A stretch of DNA of 64,000 bases from Nitrospira sp. CR1.1. Its GTDB lineage: Bacteria > Nitrospirota > Nitrospiria > Nitrospirales > Nitrospiraceae. Below, in pieces: positions 16,799 through 24,438 of the stretch. A program made the translations under genes and the position numbers. Each line of letters begins with the position of its first letter. Position 1 is the first letter of the stretch. The notes beneath the pieces are model-generated. The model did no database searches. It saw only the letters and a program-made list of their open reading frames with translations, and was not told the DNA's origin. The stretch covers positions 248,001 through 312,000 of the forward strand of contig WIAF01000004.1 in the NCBI GenBank assembly GCA_014055465.1. The letters are read 5' to 3'.

Positions 16799-16996
16799 AT
16801 GTCAACAAAAACGAACAGCAGCGCTCGTAATCGGGCAGGACCTATCGAGGAGACGAAGAGCGATAAGAGTGCATGCGTAGGATGGATTCGATTGAGCAAC
16901 GATGGGAGTAACGGCCGGTCGTTCACAACTAGCGCGCCTGCCAGCCATATTGCGCGATCAACACCTGAGCGACGTCCATTGAATCTCCTTCTATAA
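16799..16996 (+). CDS. Possible small ORF or decayed CsbD-like gene
   Basis: ATG 16799 is preceded by GGAGGAAGGAACG, a strong ribosome binding site, and the product begins MSTKTNSSARNRAGPIEETKSD. The first ~20 residues recall CsbD-like stress proteins (IEETKG-type motif), but the rest does not continue that family and is serine-rich. It may be a broken gene. The rest of 16597-17093 shows nothing else that I can support. Confidence 0.25.
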   Translation: MSTKTNSSARNRAGPIEETKSDKSACVGWIRLSNDGSNGRSFTTSAPASHIARSTPERRPLNLLL

Positions 16997-17093
16997 CACA
17001 GGAGAACTCTTACGTGGGAACGGGAGGAGCGTGAAGACTCAGAGTGACAGCCGACAGTTGTGTCCTGCCCGGTCGATGTGATGAGATCGACCG

Positions 17094-17678
17094 ATGCCCC
17101 CTGTCGTCACCATCCGAACCAAGCGACTCGCGCTCCGGCCATTTCAAATGGGCGACGCCGAGGCTGTGCACCGTTTAGCGGGGGCAAAAGACGTGGCCGC
17201 CGGCACCTTTCTCCCGCATCCGATGGATCGGCAGGCGGCACAAGACTGGATCGCGCAGCGTTTGAAGGACGGGGCGGCAGGAACAAGCGTGACCTGTGCC
17301 ATCACCCTCGCGGGAAGCGGAGAAGTCATCGGCTCCATCGGTATGGAGCTCGTCGTTGAGCATGAACAGGGGCGGCTCAGTTATTGGCTGGGCCATGCCT
17401 ATTGGAACAGAGGCTACGGGACCGAAGCCGTCACCGCACTCGTGGAGTACGGCTTCAACCACCTGAAGCTACACCGCATCTACGCGCCGCATTTTCATAC
17501 CAACCCGGCTTCCGGGCGAGTGCTGCAAAAGGCGGGCATGACTCACGAGGGCCGGCTGCGCGAACACTATCTTCGTTTCGGGCAACGCATCGATGTGGAG
17601 GTGTACGGCATGTTGCGGCAGGAGTATCTCGCCCGTTGTCCGGCGGTCACCGGCGACACCTCGCCAATAGAGCCGTGA
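17094..17678 (+). CDS. GNAT N-acetyltransferase (RimJ/RimL type)
   Basis: The 194-aa protein has TKRLALRPFQMGDAEAVHRL at the start, IGSIGMELVVEHEQGRLSYWLG, the acetyl-CoA-binding turn HAYWNRGYGTEAVTALVEYGF and LHRIYAPHFHTNPASGRVLQKAGM. This order is typical of RimJ/RimL-like acetyltransferases, which acetylate protein N-termini or small molecules. Its last 32 bases overlap the 3' end of the convergent amine oxidase gene. Confidence 0.9.
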   Translation: MPPVVTIRTKRLALRPFQMGDAEAVHRLAGAKDVAAGTFLPHPMDRQAAQDWIAQRLKDGAAGTSVTCAITLAGSGEVIGSIGMELVVEHEQGRLSYWLGHAYWNRGYGTEAVTALVEYGFNHLKLHRIYAPHFHTNPASGRVLQKAGMTHEGRLREHYLRFGQRIDVEVYGMLRQEYLARCPAVTGDTSPIEP

Positions 17679-18999
17679 CTTCCTCCGCAGCCCGCAGCCC
17701 GCTTTCGACCGCCCCGTTCATGTAGCCTTGCCAACGCAAGCTGGTCTGTTCGCCGGCGAATACTATCCGTCCATACGGTTTGGATAGCCAGGCTCGTTGT
17801 TCCGGATCGTATCCGGGCTGAAACACCGCATACCCGCCGCGCACGAATGGATCGTCTTCCCATGACACGTGGCGCGACGCGCGTAACCGGGCCTTCGTCA
17901 CCCCCAACCACTTCAGCCTTGCCGCCACTGCCTCGACCCCACCGTCAGCAAGGAGTTGCTTCGTATCACGACTGGCCGATCCGCCTGCAAGCAACGTCAG
18001 AATACCGCCCCGACCCCGCTGCTCCTCGTTTCCGTCCCAGATCGCGCCGACCGGCAGGTCGGTTCCATACGCCAGGGGCTTGCCCGGACGCCGCCAGAAT
18101 CGCCGATCGAACTGCAGGAGCGTCTTCGTCGCTGGTCCGTATCGCACATTCCGACACGCGTTTCGTTGCGGCACAGGAAGCGGCGGGGTGAAGGCGAGGC
18201 GCCGCACCATGGTGGCAGGCAGCGCCAGCACCAACGCATCCGCGGTGAGGTGGCCCTGTCCGTCCCCCCTGCGAACGGTTACCCGCACCCGGCCTCGATG
18301 CTGCGCAACCGCGCGCACGATGGTCTTGAGTTGAACCGGCTCCTGCAATGTCCCGGCGAGTGCGGTGGCAAGATGATCGTTGCCTCCCCTGATGCGGTAG
18401 AAGTGGTTCATTGCCGACGACTCCGCAGCCAGTTGATCGACAAGCGCGAGCAACGACAGGTTCGCAGGATCGGCCAGGAAAAATCCTCGCATGCCGTTCA
18501 GCCGCGCGCGTAACCGGCGGTTGGCCCTGATCTCGTCGAGCCATTCAGCAACCGACTGGTCGGCCAGCCGCTGTGCAATCGGACCATCCCATCGACGCTC
18601 GTTCAACCGATAGGCTCGCACCCACGGCTCGGCGGCTTGCGCCAATTCGGCCCACAGCCCACAGGCCTCCGAAGCTCGCACGATCACGGGCGCGCGCGCT
18701 GCCTGACGGACAAAGGCAAACCCGCCGCGCAAGATCGGCGACAGGGTCAGCCCCAGCTCATGGGCCAGCCGGCGGATGGCTTCCTGATCAGGATCGATCA
18801 TATCGCCCCCGGCCTCGGCATGTTGCCCATCCGCAAATCCGTCACGTCTCGTCCAGACCCGACCGCCCAGGCGGTCACGGGCCTCCACAACCCTCACTCG
18901 CGCACCGCGCCGTTGCAGCTCACGCGCGGCGGTCAGTCCGGCCAGCCCTGCCCCCGCCACAATCACCGACGCGCCGCGCAATGAGACGATTGTTTCCAT
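17647..18999 (-). CDS. FAD-dependent amine oxidase family protein
   Basis: The ~450-aa protein has the dinucleotide-binding VIVAGAGLAGLTAARELQRRG, then VVEARDRLGGRVWTRR (FAD-binding GGR motif), a substrate-binding middle part, and the C-terminal IVFAGEQTSLRWQGYMNGAVESG of flavin monoamine oxidases. I chose ATG 18999 (METIVSLRGASVIV), which starts just before the Rossmann fold; GTG/ATG further up to 19074 lacks support. The substrate is unknown. It overlaps the convergent GNAT gene by 32 bp at the 3' ends. Confidence 0.88.
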   Translation of the reverse strand: METIVSLRGASVIVAGAGLAGLTAARELQRRGARVRVVEARDRLGGRVWTRRDGFADGQHAEAGGDMIDPDQEAIRRLAHELGLTLSPILRGGFAFVRQAARAPVIVRASEACGLWAELAQAAEPWVRAYRLNERRWDGPIAQRLADQSVAEWLDEIRANRRLRARLNGMRGFFLADPANLSLLALVDQLAAESSAMNHFYRIRGGNDHLATALAGTLQEPVQLKTIVRAVAQHRGRVRVTVRRGDGQGHLTADALVLALPATMVRRLAFTPPLPVPQRNACRNVRYGPATKTLLQFDRRFWRRPGKPLAYGTDLPVGAIWDGNEEQRGRGGILTLLAGGSASRDTKQLLADGGVEAVAARLKWLGVTKARLRASRHVSWEDDPFVRGGYAVFQPGYDPEQRAWLSKPYGRIVFAGEQTSLRWQGYMNGAVESGLRAAEEVTALLARCRR

Positions 19000-19119
19000 G
19001 ACTCTCGACGATACGCGATTCAGCCGCCCGGAGATAGTGTGATTGCAGTGCAGGGAATCCTTGCTTGATCCCACGTACCAGAATCGCTAGGCTACGGCCT
19101 TTACACGAGGAGGATGAGC

Positions 19120-19764
19120 ATGGATGCAGATCGACCGAGCAGCCCTTCCTCCCCTGATAGTCTCGTGCCTGAAACGGCTGCGGATTCCACCGCCGACGAC
19201 GAGCGGAGCTTTCGCCTCAGACTCGCCGTCTTTGTGTGTGTGGTCATCGCCGCGATCATCGGCGCGCTCGTGGGTTATCCGACATGGCAGGACTACGTCT
19301 CGCAGCAAAAAGCCAAACTCGAACTGCGGGCCTACGTCGACGCCCGCGCGGTCGGGCCAACGGCGCTGAAAGAAGGCGTATCGCCTCGGGTCCGGGGGAC
19401 GATCCAGAACATCGGGCGGACCCCGGCTTACAACGATGCCATCCAGGCTTCCATCACTGTTGCCGACTACCCGCTGACCAAGAACTTCGAGCAAGTCACC
19501 TGCCCCGAAAATCAACAGCCGGACAAACCAAAGTGGTTCGTAGGCAAGGTATCCAGACCCGAAACAATCCGCGAAGCGCCATTAACCGCCGAAGAAATCA
19601 CGGCCATACAAACAGCTAAGTCGGCGCTCTACTATCATGGGACGGTCTGCTACCGGGACATCTTTCACGAACCGCACCGCACCGACTTTTGTATGTTTTG
19701 GAAATGGGACGCAGGCCGCGTAAGTCCCGCGATTTCCTGTGATCAAGGGAACAGGACGGACTAG
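19120..19764 (+). CDS. Membrane-anchored protein of unknown function
   Basis: The 214-aa product has a polar N-terminus (~35 residues), one membrane helix (LAVFVCVVIAAIIGALVGY) and a periplasmic domain with a beta-rich pattern (RGTIQNIGRTPAYNDAIQAS) and several cysteines (TCPENQ, TVCYRD, DFCMFW). GAGGAGG stands six bases before ATG 19120. I do not recognise the family. It diverges from the amine oxidase gene and is convergent with the conflict operon at 19805-26421. Confidence 0.6.
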   Translation: MDADRPSSPSSPDSLVPETAADSTADDERSFRLRLAVFVCVVIAAIIGALVGYPTWQDYVSQQKAKLELRAYVDARAVGPTALKEGVSPRVRGTIQNIGRTPAYNDAIQASITVADYPLTKNFEQVTCPENQQPDKPKWFVGKVSRPETIREAPLTAEEITAIQTAKSALYYHGTVCYRDIFHEPHRTDFCMFWKWDAGRVSPAISCDQGNRTD

Positions 19765-19804
19765 GCGGGAATCATCTGTGATTCCGCGCATCGAACGATG
19801 CAGG

Positions 19805-20155
19805 TCACAACACAAACACGTGATCGACGAGGTAGCGCCCCCCCTGCTGCACCAGAACCATCTCCGCGACATATTCGCCTGGCGAGTTGGTAAAATGTTG
19901 TTTCCAGACAATGGCGATGGAGCCGGGCCGGCGGAACACCGCGACCGGCATACGCGCGCCGAACCCGCCCTTTTCGGTTTGATACTGGCGGCACACCCGT
20001 TCGAGATAATCTTTCGTCACAATCGCCTTCAGCCGGTCCGTGAAGTCCCGGACATGGCGCGCATGGTCGATGGCGGTCGACGCCTCCATCAGGTTGTCCA
20101 TGATCGGGTCGGCAACAGCCAGAATCTCGGCGTCGGACTTATTCTCCAAATCCAT
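19805..20155 (-). CDS. 116-aa protein of unknown function, last gene of the SLOG/patatin/caspase operon
   Basis: The product begins MDLENKSDAEILAVADPIMDN, is mostly helical at first and then has strands (MPVAVFRRPGSIAIVWKQ, YVAEMVLVQQGG). This pattern is NTF2-like or cystatin-like, but I cannot name a family. The start ATG 20155 follows GAGAGG. It lies 64 bp after the stop of the caspase gene and in the same direction, so it is probably co-transcribed. It could be an accessory, immunity-like or regulatory subunit of that system. Confidence 0.6.
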   Translation of the reverse strand: MDLENKSDAEILAVADPIMDNLMEASTAIDHARHVRDFTDRLKAIVTKDYLERVCRQYQTEKGGFGARMPVAVFRRPGSIAIVWKQHFTNSPGEYVAEMVLVQQGGRYLVDHVFVL

Positions 20156-20219
20156 CAAATCCTCTCGACAGTGTTTGAGACCAGTTCGCGTCAAGGCACA
20201 GATACGCAGAGCAACCGAT

Positions 20220-23111
20220 CTATTTCTTGAGTGGCTCCGGAACCGCAACAGCAAAGGGCTCGCCGGGAGTATCTTGCATCGGCACTTGCCGGTGTTTGAA
20301 CTTCTGCTCAGTAATGGCCGGAACATGCTTGCGCACATGGGTGGCGATGTCGGTGACGTCCACACGGCCGTTGTCATCGTAGTCGGCGTGAAGCAACGCG
20401 TCGAGCACGGCCCAGGAGAACACCCCATGCCCTTCGTGGCCTTCTAGGGCGATCCGGTCGGCGCTCGTGGCGACGATCACATTGCGTTGGCTGAGACGGA
20501 TCATCTTCGCGAGGGCATTCTTGTCCTCCCCGGCGCGAGAGGCAAGCTGCAGCACGGTCCCTGCACGGCAGGTATCCAACAGAAACAGCGAACGGGCTGG
20601 CAGCCGGCTTTGCCACTCACGCAAGCGTGTCTGGCTGATGGCCTGGCGACGCAACGCCGCATCGTTCTCATAGTCCAAGTCCCACGGCATGAAGTAGTAT
20701 TCGTCGTCCAGAGTCGTGCCGTGGCCGGCCATGAACAGCACAAACACATCCTCCGGTCGTGCCTTTGCCGCCATCATCTTCAGCGTCGCATCGATCTGCT
20801 CCACGGTCACCTGCTGATCCACCAGCGTCTTCGTGACCACTCTTTCATGGAACGTCGGCAAGAGCGCACCGCGTTCCTTCAATCGCCCGGCAATAGCCAC
20901 AGCATCACTCGCGGCAAAGGCCACACCACGACGCAGATCGCCATCCCGGTAATTCGTCACGCCCACCGCGAGGACATGGAGCGTCGCCGGTTCGGCGTTC
21001 GCTTGCCCCCGCACCTGGATGCGCGCCGTGACCGGCTTCGACCCGATGCCCCGGCCATCGATCAACTCCGCCGTCACCTCGCGCGTCCCTTCGGCCAATT
21101 CCAACGGCAACTCCACTACCCCGCCCGGCGTGAGTGCCGGCGCCTGGTAGCGCCCTGCTAATTCCTGCCCGTCGACCCGCAGCACCACCCGCCCCGTGCC
21201 CTGCCCCAGGTGGGTGATCCGGAGTTTGACCCGATACGTCCCGTCACTCTCCCCCGTCGCCGGAGAGAGCAATTCCAGCACCGGCGGCGCCACGGTGAGC
21301 AGCTGCCGAATGTCGCCACGCTGCCGCACCATCTCGGCGACCCGCTGGTCCCCATCGGCATCCAACCGGTGGGCGATGAGGCCCGGCTGATAAAAGGTCT
21401 CCCAGAGTTGGCGTACCGGCACGAAGTCACCCGCCTGGTCGCGGCCCCGGTTGAGGTGGTAGCCGATCAGGTCCTCCGCGCCGGGGCTCGCATCGAAGTA
21501 GCCTTCGGGCGTCCAGGCGATCCAGCGTTGGCGGTCGTTATGGGGAAAGAGCGCCAGAAGTTCCTTGCCGTCAGTAGCCCGATGCCAGCGGATCGTCCCG
21601 TCGCCATACCCCGCCACCACGTAACGGCCATTGGCGCTGAGGTTCACCGCCCAGGCCACGCCGGGCACTGGGATCTGCCAGCGTTCCTGGCCGGTGCGGT
21701 CATAGAACCGGAGACTCCAATCGGCACCCAGGACGAAATGCTGGACGTCGGCGGCGATGGCGAAGCTGCGCGACGTTTCGTAGGGCTTGAGTTCCACGGC
21801 CTGGCCATTCAGGCGGGGAGTCCTGGTGTTCTTCCAGTCCTCGATCGTGAGGCCCGGGGCCTCGATGCGGACGGCGAGGAGACTCGGATCATCCGCTCCC
21901 AGGCTGCGACTGGAGAAATCGAAGGTCGCGGCCTCTCTGCCCCCATGCTCATAGCCAAATCGCACGCGGCGGCCGTCGGCAGACAGGCGCAGTTCATTAC
22001 CATGTCCCCGAAAATCCGCCAGCACACTGTCCTGGCGGCGGTCCACCCAGCCCTCGCGGCTCAGCACCCCCCAAGTCGGATCTGCGGCCGCAAAGAGCAG
22101 CCCGCCGTCCGGCAGCGGCGCGAGGTCTAGCACGGTATCGTTCGCTAAGGGGACGTCCTTGAACTCCGTCCACTGGCCTACCGTCCAGCTACGGACGGGG
22201 GATTTACCCCCTACATCCCAGGTTCCACTCGCAAACAGGAACCGGCCGTCGGCGCTCCAGGCCACGCTATTCAGGCGGCCATTGTTGATGCCGGTGGTTG
22301 CCGGACGGGCCACCTCCGCCAAGGTCTCGGCATCGAGCACCTGCACAATCGTGCTATCGTCAAATCCCACCGCGAGGGAACGGCCATCGGGGGAGAAGCT
22401 GGCAGAAAACGGACGCGCGCCGCCGGTCAGCTTGGCCGATTTCAGAAGCTGCAGGCGGCCGGCCTCCACCGTATAGAGACGAATCTGACCATCCCAGCTG
22501 GTGGTCACGAGGCGCCGGCTGTCGGCCCGGAAGCGGGCGCTGTAGGAGTCTGCCCCGTAGTCGGCATCGCGGCCAGCCTCGGCCCCGCTGGCTGCCTCAA
22601 AGAGGCGGACGCCGGCGTCGCCAAGACTCGCGACGAGCCAACGGCCATCGGAGGAATAGCCCAGGTGGTTCACCACACTGGGCAAGCCGGCGATGCGGCG
22701 CAGCAGGCGGCCGCTCTCACGATCGACGAGGTAAATCGAGAACCCATCTGGTGCGAGGGTGTTCTGACCATCATGGAACTGGGTCCATCCTCCCAGCGCC
22801 ATGGTCGTCCCGTCCGGCGTCATGGCCACCGCATAGAGTTTCCCTTCGTTGCCGTCCCCTTGCGGGGGGCGCCAAACTTGAACGAGGCGCCCGCTCGCCA
22901 CCTCCCACACCCGTGCCGTTTTGTCCTCCGACGCGGTGACCACCCAGCGGCCCTCCCGGTCGGTGGCGATGCGTTTAATCGGCGCCGTATGCATGCCGGT
23001 TTCGAGTCGCAGCAACGGCTCCGTGGGCGGCTCGGCCGCCCGGGTCAAGGCCACCAGGCAGAGCCCAAGCAAGATGGCGATACCGCTCCACCTCCACCAG
23101 CCTCGGTTCAT
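20220..23111 (-). CDS. WD40 repeat - caspase (peptidase C14) fusion with EF-hand-like loop
   Basis: From ATG 23111, seven bases after GAGGAG, the 963-aa protein has a signal or anchor helix (residues ~6-24). A WD40-type propeller follows (~35-510: VTASEDKTARVWEV, SFSPDGRSLAVGFDD, YVVAGYGDGTIRWHRATDG), then a beta-sandwich linker (~540-670) and a C-terminal caspase-like peptidase. The catalytic dyad is visible: His797 in FMAGHGTT and Cys848 in LLDTCRAG. After the cysteine a loop DYDDNGRVDVTD (910-921) matches an EF-hand calcium site, and an earlier LDADGDQR segment is similar. Metacaspase-like enzymes cleave after Arg/Lys and often need calcium. It lies 90-110 bp after the patatin gene. Confidence 0.88.
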   Translation of the reverse strand: MNRGWWRWSGIAILLGLCLVALTRAAEPPTEPLLRLETGMHTAPIKRIATDREGRWVVTASEDKTARVWEVASGRLVQVWRPPQGDGNEGKLYAVAMTPDGTTMALGGWTQFHDGQNTLAPDGFSIYLVDRESGRLLRRIAGLPSVVNHLGYSSDGRWLVASLGDAGVRLFEAASGAEAGRDADYGADSYSARFRADSRRLVTTSWDGQIRLYTVEAGRLQLLKSAKLTGGARPFSASFSPDGRSLAVGFDDSTIVQVLDAETLAEVARPATTGINNGRLNSVAWSADGRFLFASGTWDVGGKSPVRSWTVGQWTEFKDVPLANDTVLDLAPLPDGGLLFAAADPTWGVLSREGWVDRRQDSVLADFRGHGNELRLSADGRRVRFGYEHGGREAATFDFSSRSLGADDPSLLAVRIEAPGLTIEDWKNTRTPRLNGQAVELKPYETSRSFAIAADVQHFVLGADWSLRFYDRTGQERWQIPVPGVAWAVNLSANGRYVVAGYGDGTIRWHRATDGKELLALFPHNDRQRWIAWTPEGYFDASPGAEDLIGYHLNRGRDQAGDFVPVRQLWETFYQPGLIAHRLDADGDQRVAEMVRQRGDIRQLLTVAPPVLELLSPATGESDGTYRVKLRITHLGQGTGRVVLRVDGQELAGRYQAPALTPGGVVELPLELAEGTREVTAELIDGRGIGSKPVTARIQVRGQANAEPATLHVLAVGVTNYRDGDLRRGVAFAASDAVAIAGRLKERGALLPTFHERVVTKTLVDQQVTVEQIDATLKMMAAKARPEDVFVLFMAGHGTTLDDEYYFMPWDLDYENDAALRRQAISQTRLREWQSRLPARSLFLLDTCRAGTVLQLASRAGEDKNALAKMIRLSQRNVIVATSADRIALEGHEGHGVFSWAVLDALLHADYDDNGRVDVTDIATHVRKHVPAITEQKFKHRQVPMQDTPGEPFAVAVPEPLKK

Positions 23112-23219
23112 GGTCATGCTCCTCGTCACTTGCGCGATCTCCCCTCGTTTGCTCGATCAGCAGCCGCGCAGCACTTCAGTCCACTCAGATTGCCCTCTCA
23201 AAATTCTCTCCAACACCGT

Positions 23220-24380
23220 TCACACGAACCCTGCGAAATGTTCTGCCGACACTTTGTGTGTCGCGACGGCCAGGCCGATTTTCTGCAAACTATCGATGTG
23301 GTCCGTTGAGTCCAGCTGCTGAACCTCTTCCGGTTTGATCTGGCTCAATCCCAGTGCAGCGAGGCCCTTCTCGCTCAATTCCGCGTTGTAGCGCAGGTAG
23401 GTGAACAGCTTGGGGGACACCGGTCCCTGCTTGCCGATGAGATCTCCCACTTCACGATCCAGTGGATCCCCGGCCAGACATTTTCCGAAGACGCGACAGA
23501 GAAGATCCTGTTCATTGAGCGCAGCAAACATGAGCGCCGACGGCACCGAGGTGGCGTGATACATGAGATTCATCTCGTCTGGGCCGAGATCCTTATTCGC
23601 ATTGGGATTGGTACCGGTCCCGATCGACACGAGCAACATCTTGTCTTCCCCGGTGGGCCAGTTGACCTGATAGGGCTCGGTGGTGGCCATGATGAAGGCT
23701 TGAAACGCAGGATTGTTGTAGGTGGTGATGCCTCCGTCGACAAAGATGAACCGATATTCATCCGGCGTTCCCTGAGCAAACGTGACGACCTCCGGCGGAA
23801 AGAAGGTGGGAGCCGCAGTGCTGGCCCGCACCAATTGCCACAACGGAATATCGAGATTGCAGTCATTCCGTGGTGAGCCATCCTCGCGCACCCGCCGATT
23901 GAACTTCGCTTTGGGATTGTTCCAGATGGGCCAATGGGAGTCGGTCGAGGCATTACGCATGACCATCATCAAGATGGTCCGCAATCTGTCGCTGCCCAAC
24001 GTGGTGTCGGCTCCGAGTTCCTGCTTGAGTTTGTTGGCGAGGCCTCCATCGTTGTACTGGTATTTCCATTTCTTGAGGAGCGACGCCTTGTCGAACATAT
24101 CGGCCCCGCTCTGCAGGTAAAACTCTCGGATCTTGCTGGTCGACATACCCATGGCAATGCAGGCCGCCAAAATGGCACCGGTGCTGGTGCCTGCAACAAA
24201 GTCAAAATAATCGGCCAAGACAAACGCGTCCCGTGTCGTCGGCGGCTGCTTGTCACGCAAGAGCCCCTCAATGGCTGCCAAGATTTCGACCGTCATCATG
24301 CCGCGAATGCCGCCGCCATCAAGCGCCAAGATTTTCTTGGGCCCTTTAGCCGCCATGCGTGCGTTTAGGTGCGTGCTCAT
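23220..24380 (-). CDS. Patatin-like phospholipase
   Basis: The 386-aa protein has the oxyanion-hole glycine loop DGGGIRG (residues 21-27), the nucleophile elbow GTSTG (Ser66) and the catalytic aspartate in VDGG (Asp215). GGAGG lies five bases before ATG 24380. Patatins hydrolyse membrane lipids; bacterial versions such as CapV act as suicide effectors in antiphage systems. Position between a SLOG/TIR-like protein and a caspase points to an effector role, but no CD-NTase is encoded nearby, so classical CBASS is not indicated. The C-terminal ~140 residues are a helical extension. Confidence 0.9.
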   Translation of the reverse strand: MSTHLNARMAAKGPKKILALDGGGIRGMMTVEILAAIEGLLRDKQPPTTRDAFVLADYFDFVAGTSTGAILAACIAMGMSTSKIREFYLQSGADMFDKASLLKKWKYQYNDGGLANKLKQELGADTTLGSDRLRTILMMVMRNASTDSHWPIWNNPKAKFNRRVREDGSPRNDCNLDIPLWQLVRASTAAPTFFPPEVVTFAQGTPDEYRFIFVDGGITTYNNPAFQAFIMATTEPYQVNWPTGEDKMLLVSIGTGTNPNANKDLGPDEMNLMYHATSVPSALMFAALNEQDLLCRVFGKCLAGDPLDREVGDLIGKQGPVSPKLFTYLRYNAELSEKGLAALGLSQIKPEEVQQLDSTDHIDSLQKIGLAVATHKVSAEHFAGFV

Positions 24381-24438
24381 TTTGCCTCCGGCTACACGTG
24401 GGTGTGATGGGAATAGAGTTGCCTCATCGAATCGGCTC

